The notes under the pieces: generated by a model | Databases searched by the model: none | Told to the model about the DNA's origin: nothing | The model's input: the letters and a program-made list of their open reading frames with translations, nothing else | Program-made: the position numbers and the translations under genes | DNA from: Symsagittifera roscoffensis | Lineage: Eukaryota; Xenacoelomorpha; Acoela; Convolutidae | Length of the DNA: 64,000 nucleotides | Assembly (NCBI RefSeq): GCF_963678635.1 | Contig: NC_087070.1 | Location: forward strand, 25,910,007-25,974,006 | Direction: 5' to 3' | Part shown: positions 46,997 to 57,479 of the stretch, one piece after another | How the letters are laid out: every line of letters starts with the position of its first letter | How positions within the stretch are numbered: position 1 is the stretch's first letter

Positions 46997-47266
46997 ATTG
47001 GTTTGTTTTTGTCTTAATTGTGAAATAAAACTATTTTTCTGGCTCTGTTTTAGTCACCATTTTTCATCAAAATTTTGATTTTTTGTGAATTCTATCACTT
47101 TTTGTCATGTTGGTGAACTTTTCAGGTCTAGTATTCTGTTTTCGATGGAAATTTTCTGAGTTCCCCATGATCAAGAACTAAAATCAACTAATAACGAAAC
47201 CAAAAAAACAGTCGAACGCGTAATTCTGTTTGTGGCGTTCCAATCACATGAATTCATTTTGACTCC
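46997..47266. other. Spacer between ORC4 and CNEP1R1
   Basis: Holds a good acceptor-like GAACTTTTCAG at 47,115-47,125, 141 bases before the CNEP1R1 start, and a short upstream frame (ATGGAAATTTTCTGA). No promoter can be assigned. Confidence 0.4.
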
Positions 47267-47644
47267 ATGCAAATGATGGCCCAAGAAGATTTGATGGCAT
47301 TTGAAAAACGATTGACTGAAATAGTCGAAACTACCAAGCCAGCAGCTAGATCGTGGAGAGTTGTCTTTTACATGTCGGTAACTGCGACGCTAATCAGCGC
47401 ATATTTCTGGATCTCGGACCCTATTACGTTTTCAGTGCCAATTCGAACCTCTCTTCTTAACAACCCAGTGTTTTCTATTTCCCTGGTAGTGCTACTGGTC
47501 TTGTTTTTGACCGGAATTACGAGACGAATGAACATAAGTTCTATCATCATAAATAGGTGTAGAGAAGTATTGGCTGATTTTAACATCTCCTGCGACGATA
47601 GAGGGAAGCTGATTTTGCACCCAATTCACAATCACTTTTCCTAG
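47267..47644 (+). CDS. CNEP1R1: CNEP1R1 (TMEM188), regulator of the nuclear-envelope phosphatase
   Basis: The 125-residue single-exon protein has the same length as human CNEP1R1 and matches it along its whole length: QEDLMAFEKRLTEIV, SWRV, DPITF..P, SLLNNPVFSIS, INRCREVLADFNISCDDRGK, LILHP. The family protein binds and stabilises the phosphatase CTDNEP1 in the nuclear envelope and ER, where the pair activates lipin and so controls membrane lipid synthesis. Two membrane segments are visible (about 31-50 and 66-84). The ISCDD-x-GKLIL motif follows the second segment. The start is fixed by an in-frame TGA 18 bases upstream. It follows ORC4 on the same strand after 538 bases. Confidence 0.95.
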   Translation: MQMMAQEDLMAFEKRLTEIVETTKPAARSWRVVFYMSVTATLISAYFWISDPITFSVPIRTSLLNNPVFSISLVVLLVLFLTGITRRMNISSIIINRCREVLADFNISCDDRGKLILHPIHNHFS

Positions 47645-47689
47645 CGTGAAATCGGATCTGTTAAAGCAAAACTAAAACTAAGTATTTTT

Positions 47690-48125
47690 AAGTGTCAATG
47701 AATGAAGTGAATATTTTTTATCACGCAGTTTGCTGTTTGATGAACTTTCACAGTTTGACGTTTGATTTTTTTAAAGTTCAAAATAGTTTATTTTCGAAGA
47801 AAGGTAATTGACGCTCTTCAATAACAAAACGAAAGTGCAAGTGTCCGGAAAAACGTGAAGAATTTTTTATGGGTTCGAAGGTGGATTAGTTTTTTGGGTG
47901 CCTCTAAAAAATTGTCCTTCGACGCAGTTTTTTTCTAGTTAAGTTGGTTTTATGAAAAACCGTCAATCATAAAAGATTCTCGAACTTCAAAGAGCTATGA
48001 TCGTCAGTAATTTTTTTTTCTTCGAAAGTTGCAAAATGTTCCAAAAAGAATCCGTTTCTTGATTTTCCTTAAGTTCATTGACACTTTTCCAGCTTTCTGT
48101 TGGCTATTTTTTCGTTTGAATTGTT
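47690..48125 (+). repeat. Dispersed ~400-bp repeat with inverted end motifs
   Basis: AAGTGTCAATGAA at 47,690-47,702 is inverted as TTCATTGACACTT at about 48,074-48,086. The conserved block continues past the right motif into CCAGCTTTCTGTTGGCTAT, as at 24,053 and 41,655, so the inverted motifs may not be the true ends. Internal blocks (TTTGACGTTTGATTTTTTTA, TTGGTTTTATGAAAAACCGT) place it with the family in BICD intron 4. Confidence 0.65.
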
Positions 48126-48298
48126 GATTTAAATTTAGAGCCAGCGAAGACTAGAAATTCAGCTTTTTTCCTTGGTTAATGTGTTTACAATGCTCTTAAA
48201 AAATTATTGTTTACTAAGTTAATTAAAAATATTTCGTAAATTTTTCACAGCAAATTCGGACGTGTAAGAAGCAGCAAGAATAGTGGGGTAAACAAAAG

Positions 48299-48688
48299 AG
48301 GATTTAGGAGGGGGAAGGCGCACACCCCCTTCTCAGGGATTCGACCTCCTGCCGAACCAATGTGTCTTCCCTTAGTACTATTTTGAGATATCCATTTTTG
48401 GCTGACGAACCCCTAAATTTTTCCAAAATGCGCCTTCGTTGCCAATATTTACTATTTTTGAAGGGAGATTCGCGCGCCGAAAAAGCAATTTTTTGGTCAA
48501 CAGTTTCCAGAGGTGCCTAAAAACACCTTGTTTTGGCCTGTTTTTTTATCAAAAATTTGACTGTGGAGCAGAAAATTTGGCCAAAATTGGGTGTTTTTAG
48601 TAGTTTGGGAGAGCTCGGAAAACCGATTTAGTCAATCTAAAAAAATTAAGACCCCCACACTCGAGAAAATCCTAGATCCGCCCCCGGG
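48299..48688 (-). mobile_element. hAT-type MITE, inverted, decayed ends
   Basis: The right edge ATCCTAGATCCGCCCCC is the reverse complement of the left end of the MITE at 55,857. The left edge GGATTTAGGAGGGGG, then CCCCTTCTCAGGGATTCGAC, is the complement of its right end. The core shares GATATCCATTTTTGG with that element. About 390 bp. Confidence 0.75.
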
Positions 48689-49089
48689 GGGTAATGCAGT
48701 TTCCAGACCAGGGAGGCAACTCAGTTTTTTATTTTGAGTTTTCTTGAGTTTTTCGGTATTGTAGTCTCGTCAAATTAAATTGCAGCTGCGGAATTGGGAT
48801 AAAAAAGACGAAAGCAAGATTTTTTTATAACCGTTTCTCTCGACACGATTTAAAAAGTTCCCAAATTTTCATTGAAACTCGATTCATAAGCACATCATAG
48901 GATGAATTACTTCAATGAGCAGAAAGTTTGTTGTGGTGCCTTAATTTCAGTTTCTCATCTTCATAAAAATTCAATTGCAGCCATTCGAAAGGAAAAGTTT
49001 TTGTCTGCATAAAATGTGACTGAATCTCGTTGACGTTAATTTGAAACTTGAACTCAACTTCGGACGAAACCTAATTTTGAGAGGAATGT
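48689..49089. other. Non-coding, no gene seen
   Basis: AT-rich with no clear coding frame. Confidence 0.4.
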
Positions 49090-49480
49090 CGAAACAGTTC
49101 ACTTACTAGGTCGTTTTTTTATGTTGTTCAAGCTCAAATCTAAATTTATTTAAGTCAATATAAAATCATTTGTCAAACGGAAGGCAAAGGAAGTACGCTC
49201 TTCAAATGCCTCGTTCAAAGCGTTGATTTTTTTTCTGAAAGATAGCAGTATTGCCTTATTGGGTTATGGTTCATTGAGCTCTTTAACACTGACTGTTGGC
49301 TGTTTAAGAGCCCATAAACGTAGTTCAGACTCTTAAATAGATCGTGGTATTTTTTTTTCGTTTCAGAAGTAAAATGCTCTAATAACCAATAAACAACGAA
49401 ATGCATTTTTACTTATAATCCAGTTTTCCAATTTTGTTAACTATCAAAAAGTACCAATTAGAAACCTCTCGAAGAGCTTT
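49090..49480 (+). repeat. Rearranged copy of the dispersed ~400-bp repeat
   Basis: Has the end block GGTTCATTGAGCTCTTTAAC, then ACTGACTGTTGGCTG, followed at once by the start block AAACGTAGTTCAGACTCTTA. Two copies, or a tandem pair, may therefore be joined head to tail here. Confidence 0.5.
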
Positions 49481-49499
49481 CAGGCCATATATTAAATTA

Positions 49500-50100
49500 A
49501 CTTCATAACTTTCTCGGAAAACCACTTGCCAAATCTGAAATTGTGGGTTCAATGGAAAGAAAGGGTAGTGGGAATCTCCTTGCATTAGCGGCCACACTCA
49601 ATTTTTGTTATCCAAAAAAGAAATATAGCCCTCGGAAAAGACAAAAGTTTGATTTTTTGACCGTTTGTTTGAACTTTCTATCTTATCTTGAGAACTACCC
49701 TCTCAAGTCTGAGTATTTGGGCTCAATTGAAATTAAAGGGTGCCTGAATTTTTTCTAAATAAATGGCTACACTCAAATTCTTTTACGCAAGACGCTATGA
49801 TTCTCGGAAGCTATCTCGATAACTATCCGGCCAAGTCTGATCTCATAGGTTTAATCGAAACAACTTCTACTTTTACAATTCGTTTCGGGCAGTTTTTTGA
49901 AAATAAAGTTGAGGCCTTCAAAAAGTCAAAAGGTTTGCAACTTGGATCGTTGCTTTAAAGTTTGTGGACTTAACTCGAAATTTACCCTACCATTTTTCCG
50001 TTGTTCAATCGAAAAATTTGGTTTTAGGGTTTTTCTCTATTTGATTACAAATCCCAATATTTTAAAAATTTTCACACTTCACTCAATTTAGTAGAGAAAC
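49500..50100 (+). repeat. Second-type monomer array
   Basis: About three to four decayed monomers with landmarks CGGAAAACCAC, AATCTGAAATTGTGGGTTCA, TTGCATTAGCGGCCACACTC, GAACTACCCTCTCAAGTCTG. They end in CATTTCGTTCCGCATCAATA, then TAACAAACTC (50,147-50,175), the same terminus as the array in BICD intron 5 (28,965-28,992). Confidence 0.65.
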
Positions 50101-50175
50101 AGCTAAGGAAATATCTAGTAGAAAAACAACTATTTTTGAAATTATGCATTTCGTTCCGCATCAATATAACAAACT

Positions 50176-51019
50176 CAAAAATATGTAAATTGTACCCTAG
50201 TTGTCTTCGGCCGAGACATACGAAAACTTTGGTTCTCCTAATTTTTTTACAGTATTTTTCATTTTTTTTTCTTATGCTTGTATTGTATCGCGTGTGTCAA
50301 ATAATGTTTTAGTAAAAGTTTTGCAGAGTAAAAATTAAATATGAGCGTGTCAACCTGTATCTAGCTGGTTCCAATTGCCTCAGTCTTAGCAGAGCAGGAA
50401 GAGGATTGAAAATAGCTAGTTCGCTCGTCTTCTTGTGTACACCAAGTGGGTGTCAGCTGCACTAGTAGCACAGAACGTTTCGATCTGAATAATGTGGGGA
50501 AAATCAGATCAGCTAGAAAAAAGACAATATTTTTTGATTACCACAAAAACTTTGCAGACTGGCGATTATCCAGGCAGATAATAATGTGCTAGGTTGAGGT
50601 AATTATGCTTAAAACTACAGAAACTTACTTAGGATTCAGGTAGTAGGTTTACTCTTTCAATCGGACATCCGAGCAAATCAGTATGAAAAAAGGAAAAACT
50701 CCGATAATTTTTCATCGTCATTAAGAAAAAACTTCAATAAAATTTTTGTAAATCAAAGTACGGGATATAGCGTTTGAGTTTGATACCACACTGATATCGT
50801 CTAAAAAATTTCGTTTAATACATAAAATTAGGCGGAAAAAATCTTCTTACGCTTTTGTTCCTTCCCATCACTTCATGAAATGTCGAAAGAAAAACAAACA
50901 TTCAATTGGAGTAAAAAGTTTAGGATGATGATGAAATTTACAGCTGCATTCATGGCATGCTCATTATGTCAATTTACCAAACAGCGTTTTTTTAATATTG
51001 TTTTTTAAGCTACGTGTTA
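50176..51019. other. Non-coding, no gene seen
   Basis: Mixed-complexity sequence. The stretch 50,350-50,500 is less AT-rich but has no coding frame or RNA motif I recognise. Confidence 0.35.
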
Positions 51020-51665
51020 TAATTGCGAAAGCTAGTGTCTTGTTATCGGTAGCAAGACTTTTTTCCCGTAAACAAGTGTGCTTACAAATCTGTTTTGTTC
51101 GCTTTTCTTAGTTGCTTTTTTGTTGATACTTATTAAAAAGTTTCAATTTTGATTCGGCTTGATCTAGAGATAATGCCGTTGCCTTAGCAGTCTTAAGTGT
51201 CAGGGAGTTCGAGTTTCGACTTGGCCCTTTTTCAGTTTCTAGGAAATTGCAACTTTGTTTGTCAGCTTGTTTGTATGCAACTGAATATTTCCCTTGTCTG
51301 CTCAAGTTTTGTCGGTTTTGTCTATCAAGTTATAAACACAGATTTTGATCAAGGTAGTTTCAAGGGTCAATGGGTGTTACTTTTATTCAAATAATGCTTT
51401 TTCGGCTCCCCATGTGTCTGCTCAAAGATTGTCGGCTTTGTTTCCTCTTCGTAAGTTTCATTCGGTTTGCTAATTTAATTTTCAATTGTCTGGCATTTTG
51501 CCTAAAATGAGTTTCTACCGAGACCGACAAAAAGTAGTTTTTGTTGGTGGACCTAGTTTTAATTGTTTTTCATTCTATTCGACAGTTTATGTTCTTTATG
51601 TTTGTGATGTATCGCAAGTGATGCAAAGCTCCGCTTCGGCTGTGTGTTTCATAACTACAGTCACG
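51020..51665 (+). repeat. Composite repeat with tRNA-like module and 3' hairpin
   Basis: Starts GCGAAAGCTAGTGTCTTGTT, then ATCGG...TTTTTTCCCGTAAACAA, close to the satellite unit start. It holds an A-box-like GATCTAGAGATAATGCC (about 51,161) and a B-box-like GAGTTCGAGTTTCGAC (about 51,205), and ends GATGCAAAGCTCCGCTTCGG, then CTGTGTG (about 51,620-51,647). One element thus joins the 5' hairpin region, a pol III-like module and the 3' hairpin. Confidence 0.6.
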
Positions 51666-53039
51666 GGGCATAAAATATGCAATTTTAGTTGTTAAGTGAT
51701 GAAATGAGTAAAAAATGTTGCACTTTTTTCCGTTCTCTCTACCAATACCAGAGATTTACAGATGAAATTTTGACAATGAAACTGTTTTATAGAATCTAGC
51801 CAAATTTAAAAAAAACGTAAAAAGCGCTGATTTCAGGGGTTCTGGCCATTGATCCAAAGGGCGTCAGAGAATTATCCTTAATGCCAAGAACTTCACGAAA
51901 ACAGTAGAAGCAGCTGGAAACGTTACACTTCATAAGTTTCGTTGAAAAAGTATTGATGTAAACTAGGCCCTTAAATAGGTTTTATTTGCTTAACAACTTT
52001 TTTCTGGTTCTTTTTCATGTGAAAGGAACTCGATAAATGGACCTAGCGTAGATAAATTTCAAGCTGCTTCTGCTGTTTACACGAATTTTTTTGGCATTAA
52101 GAACAACTCCGGCACCCCGTAACTTAATCACTAAAAGACGACCTGAAATCTACTTGTTACAATTTTGTATCCATCTGTTTTCTAAAAAAAAAAACAGTTT
52201 CATCAATCATACTTCAAAATCAACCGGAACCTCTAGTTGTTATAGAGAAAACAGCAGAAGCATGAAAAAAAAATTCTTTCGTTTCATCAGCTGCGAACTA
52301 AAAGCTGCAGCTTTAACGTGACTGTTTTTTTTTAAATTTGAGATGCTTATTAAAAAATCAGAGCAGTTATCGGACAATTAGTTTTGCGTAGTTATTTAAG
52401 TTCAGGCTTTCCAGCGCTTCACAAGATTTTGAAACCTATAAACTTGTTGAAATATCTTTAAAAGATCAAATCTGTTTTCGCGATGACATACTATGATTCA
52501 AGGAAATTTTTATGAGAAACAAATAGATAAACTGTAAAATTCATCTTTCTTTGTTGGTTTTATAAACTTTTGATACAGTTACCTGATAAGATATGAAGCT
52601 ATGCTTTTCGACGTATCATTTACGTGTCACAAACTATCAAATATCGTGTTGTTTTCAAATTTTTTGTCGTATATTTTTTTAATATATTGTCTTCCTGATA
52701 TTGTCAAAGTTTTAAAGCATAGAAAGATAATCGTTTTTGCGGATGATGCTCCCCTTGTGAGTCTTACTACAAGTTGATTGTTCATAGCTGATTTTTAACA
52801 ATTTTGAAGACTGCATAATATTGTAGAATTGGTGATTCTACTGTATTACATCTATAGTGACCTGAGCCTGAGCGTAAGATTGATTCTTCATTAAGTTAAG
52901 TAGTACAGCAAACAAAGGTTTGAGTTCAAAATAGTTAATTCTTCGAACATATCGTCACTCCTGTGCCAGAAAAAAAAATTTAACAAAATCGGCGAATCCC
53001 TCCCCCAATCGGAACTAAGGAAGCTAATATTATGAAATT
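51666..53039. other. Non-coding, no gene seen
   Basis: AT-rich without domains or clear repeats. A 76-codon frame at 52,091 has no recognisable features. Confidence 0.4.
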
Positions 53040-55050
53040 CAGAGGAGCGATACTAGAGATGATTTGACCCGGGCGTACGAAAAATGGGACCCCTCAGACC
53101 TTTGGGGGACAATTGATAACGGTCTCCGGAAGTGTAAATGGACCTATTAGAATTCGGAAACTAGAGGCGGTATTGGGCTCAAATTTTAGTATGTTGTAGG
53201 CCTAGTTGAGGGAAGCTTAAGTTTGGAACCCCAGACCCGTAGGACCTGCTTCCTGTTTTATGCCCTAAGTAAACAAACCCACCCCTAACTTCCGGAAGTC
53301 GTTTCTCGGCCTCCAATGGTCACAGGGAGCTGAAACTTTGGAGGGATGATAGGTAGGGGCAAGATACATCTTGTGTTATAATATGAACCAAATTAGCAGG
53401 ACCAGAAGTTATTAGTTGGAGCGGAAGTTATTAGCACTTAAAAAAAAACACCACCTTAGCCCGGAAATAAGTAATTAACGCAAAATTATGAAGGGTGGCA
53501 TAATGATTTTATTGCAGCAATCGACACAAGATACGAACCCCGAAAAAAGACCCCTTGTGAGTGAAAGCCTTCCGGGGACTCCTTCCGGTGTTAATAGCCT
53601 TTTTTCCGGAATAAGTGATATTGGACCTTAGACATGGGATAACTTGTGAAGTGTTAATGGGATATGGATGGAACTTGTTAGTTAGGAACCCCATGGGATT
53701 CTGAACCCAAATATGGAAGTTTGATCCCGGTTCACCCCTGGGTGACCTCAAACTGACCTTTGGGCGTTTTGACCCCAAAATTGCATAGAAAACCCCGGGA
53801 TTAACACCAAAAAGTGGCTTATTCCCCAGTCCAACCCCTGGAAATGAGAATGGGTCGCCTTGCTAAAAGTTAGAAGGAAAACTCCTATTTTGGGAAGTAG
53901 AGCAGAAGCTGTTAGAGATATAGTTTTATTTTTAATTTGACCCCTAATAGACAAATTACGTTCCCCTGATAGCTAGAAGGTGGGCATTGGAATAGAGTAC
54001 AGATAGAAGTTTTAGAAGCTTGGATTGAGTTAGCTACCCAAGAAAAGGGGTCTGCCCTTACCCTTGGGAGGTCGGAACGTTAACGGGATAAAAAAAATAA
54101 GACCTTGGGAGGATCACTGAGTAAATATGGCATGGTTTGGAAGTTGCGTTGAACTCGAGAGATGAAGTCACTGAGGTCAGGAATTAGCTGATTAGAATCG
54201 CATGACATTTGTTTGCTGGGTCAAATTGTGACAACTACCGCATACCGGGTATCTAATAATGTGAAAAGATTGATAAAAGAAAGCGAATTTGGCACGTGGC
54301 AGAGTTGACAAGGGGAGGGATCTAGTCTTAAATATGAGCGGACAGGTGAGTTAAGCGGATGTCAGGACTGTTAGGGAATGGCGTGACTTAACTAAAACTA
54401 ACTGTAAAGAAAGATAAGGAATTGGAGGGTACCGAAGAGACTTTAAGAGCCAGAACAGTTGTTAGCTACTATTAAGAGTAGTTGGTTCTCAGTCAGAGAA
54501 GAACGCACTTGATACTGAGAGAGAGTATAGTTGATTCTCAGTTAGTTAGAGAGAACAATTATTGCTAGCGAATTGAGTAGTTTGTTCTCAGAGTAAGAGA
54601 ACAATTATAGCAGAAACAGTAGATAATTGTTTATCATCAGAGATTCTCTAGAGAGAGAGAGAGAATAGTTTAGTATTAGTGAAATTAGTGGAAGTTAATT
54701 GCAATTAGGCAATTTGGCCAAAAATCGCGGACGCTTTCCTTTTGATTTGATTATTAGATTATATCCTGGCCACTCAGAGCTTTCTGTAATTGGACATACA
54801 TAATCATCTAAATTAAATTATCATCGGAATTTGTTGCGATTGTATAGAGTAGACGAGGTAGACAGCCTTACGAGCAGTACACAGAAGGGGCAAGCAACAT
54901 AGAGCAGTACAGAATAATTGCCACCAACATAATCCTTTCGGGATTGTAGATAAGAGTAAATCTCGGTCGCCCCGCTGAATTCACTATCCAAGGGACCACT
55001 TTGCGGTGTCGTTAGGAAAAAGAACAAACCTAGAGAAGCAATCCCTTAAA
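53040..55050. mobile_element. Compositionally distinct island, possible LTR-type relic
   Basis: This 2-kb stretch is clearly less T-rich and more purine-rich on the plus strand than its flanks. It has many GGAAG, CCCCGGGA and GAGAGAACAATTATT-like words, a short GA tract (54,650-54,663) and repeated TAGTTGATTCTCAGTTAG-type phrases (54,480-54,650). I see no coding domains and no matching pair of end repeats. The texture resembles a long terminal repeat or the leader of an LTR element, but the family and edges are not established. Confidence 0.35.
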
Positions 55051-55848
55051 TCTACAAATATCAACAAAGCTTTATCTACTGTAAAAAGCTAATTCGTAAA
55101 AATTAGGAATAATTCTGAAAAAAATTAATGCCGATACGAAGAAAGCTATATGTGAATTATTAACGATTCTTTTTTTTTTTAAATACAACCAAATTAACTG
55201 AATTAACTTTTAAGTAGCTCATTCAGGCAGCACAGCTTTGACTTAATTTGGAACCATTGTGACAAATTTAGCATGAATAGATGCTCTGTATGAAATATTT
55301 TACTCAATTATTTCAAAACTTTAAATTAGGTTCTTTACAAACCAGCGCGAGAGCTTTTGAATGTTTCAGCACTCTTCACTTTTTTTAGAAAGGAGTGACA
55401 AAGGACTCAATGCAAACTACAGTTATTCAATGCTAAACGCTTTTTGGCAATGAACGAAGTTTTATATTGATTTTTTTCTTCAATGATCATGAAGCTGAAA
55501 TAGCAATGCAGTGTGACTTTTTCAGCTGATTCAGAATTTTTTTTATGTTGGAGGATTGCTCAAAGCATAACAAACGATCAAATAGTGCAATTCGAATGTA
55601 AGTGGTTCGACTTTAGCTCCTGAGAATTTAACAATAATCCTTTTCATACAGAGGCAGTATTCACATAATTTCAAAAAATAGCATGACGCTGTTTCTGTTT
55701 TTTTATGTGTAATTTTTGTGTTTCAAGATTCAAGCTTCCTGCTAATTTATTTCTACTTTCAAATGACACAATTTTTTGATAACATTTTTTGTGTGAAAAT
55801 GCATAGCGTACTTAATTTAACAAACCTTTTTTGTTGACAAAAATAAGA
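55051..55848. other. Non-coding, no gene seen
   Basis: AT-rich with no coding frame. Confidence 0.4.
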
Positions 55849-55856
55849 TGTTCAAT

Positions 55857-56276
55857 CAGGGGCGGATCTGGGATTTTCTCGAGGGAGAGGGGGGTTTGAT
55901 TTCGAAAAAATTTCAAAAATTTTGTCGACCTTTACTATGGGTCGACCAAATTGATTTTCTGAGCTATCTAAAGCACTATAAAGACCTTCTTCTGGCCAAA
56001 ATTCTGCACCGCAGGCAAAATTCTAAAAAACATGCCGAAAAAAGCGTTTTCAGGCGCTTTTTGAAAGATTTTGACCAAAGGTTTTTCGGAGCGCGCTTCC
56101 CCTCAAGAATAGTATATATTGGCGCCCAAGGCGCCTCAAGAGAACTTTAGGGTCCGTCACCCAAATGGATATTTCAAATTAGTACAAAGGGGTGACCCTT
56201 TGGGGCGGGAGGGGATCGAACCCCTGAGGAGTAGTGTGCGTCCAAACCCCCGCTCCCGCCCCTAAATCCGCCCCTG
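55857..56276 (+). mobile_element. hAT-type MITE with terminal inverted repeats and 8-bp target duplication
   Basis: Starts CAGGGGCGGATCTGGGATTT and ends CCCCTAAATCCGCCCCTG, giving an imperfect inverted repeat of about 16 bp. It is flanked by TGTTCAAT (55,849-55,856) and TGTTAAAT (56,277-56,284), an 8-bp target duplication with one change, as hAT elements make. There is no transposase. The 100-codon frame inside is non-coding. Confidence 0.85.
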
Positions 56277-56412
56277 TGTTAAATAGCTTGTTTTTCGAGT
56301 CTTAAAGGTAGTGTATTTTTTGTAGTTTATCTGGACACCCAAAAAAAACAAGGATCCTAAGTGTAACCATTGGAAGGCCTCAGAAGCCGAGATGTGACCA
56401 ACTGATTTTTGA

Positions 56413-56650
56413 AATGCCTAAGCCAGGGAGGGATCTAGGCTTTTATCGAAATTTTTAGTAAAACTCGTCAAAAATTCCGTTTTTTTTTGGTCCACGCTCC
56501 TCTTCAAAATTAGCGTTTGTTGGGGCAAAAGACGCCTTTAGAAAAATTTAAAGGTTGTTCGGTCAAAAATGGATGTTATCAAACAATTCTAAAGGAGGTT
56601 CTTTTGGCTGTTGAGGGGACCGGATCCCTAAGAAGTTTTCTGCTTATTCA
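56413..56650 (+). mobile_element. Decayed partial copy of the same MITE family
   Basis: CCAGGGAGGGATCTAGGCTTTT parallels the left end. Further in, GGTCAAAAATGGATGTTATC and GGGACCGGATCCCTAAGAAG parallel the right half of the element 140 bases upstream. The right terminus is lost. Confidence 0.55.
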
Positions 56651-57479
56651 GCAGTTTTCCAAACCTTGGAAATTGTTTCAGTTGCAACAAAAAGTCAAAT
56701 GATACAAGACAAATTTCTTCGGTTTTCCAACCCTGTCAAAAAATTGTTCCTATCAATTTTTTCACAAAAACTATACATTTCATTTGATTAATATTATTTA
56801 AGGCAAGTTTTAAGATGTTGCTTTCAACAGTCCAATTTTCAGTTTTCATTAGAGTTGTTTTTATCCAATTTGCTTGGATTGTTTTGGCTGAATCCGCTTA
56901 TAACGCGAAAAAATAGAATGGCTTTTCTTTACAATTATAAGAAGTTTCGAAATTCACTTCCAAGTACTTCAGAAAGCAAAAATGACCGTATTACGTTACA
57001 AAGAAAATCACAGCTGCTCTTATCGAAATGAACTCTTGAGAATAACGACTGCCATTTAATCTGTCGAAAATAGGTATTGATGACTGTTTTTTTATTCTTT
57101 TTTGTTACGTTTTGTTTTCAAATCTAGCCAGACAATATTGAGTGGAAAAAAGCTCTAGTAACGTTATACTATCATTCAGCATACAGTTACATTTTACGAG
57201 AACTCTTTATTGAGCTGCAACAGACTTTGGACTATAAGCTTTGCGGCAACTACTCAACTACTTCGCACCACAACAGGTCAAGGCTTACACCTAAAACACC
57301 AATGTAGTAGAAGTAGAGCAATCTTCAGGAGCAGTTCTCCAGGGCTTGCCACCCTCTGTTTCAACAATTTATGAGTTTCCTTTGAGGGTTGCATTATTTG
57401 CAGGTGCACCATATACACCAATTGCACTTCACTAGCTCATAGTAATATTTGTTAGCAAAATTCAAGGATGTGTTGTTAG
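56651..57479. other. Non-coding, possibly LINE 3' flank
   Basis: No plus-strand gene. The part next to 57,480 may include the 3'UTR of the minus-strand LINE, but no motif proves it. Confidence 0.35.

Noticed and set aside
55848-56150. 100-codon frame as a gene
   Set aside because: It lies wholly inside the hAT MITE and has no recognisable domain.
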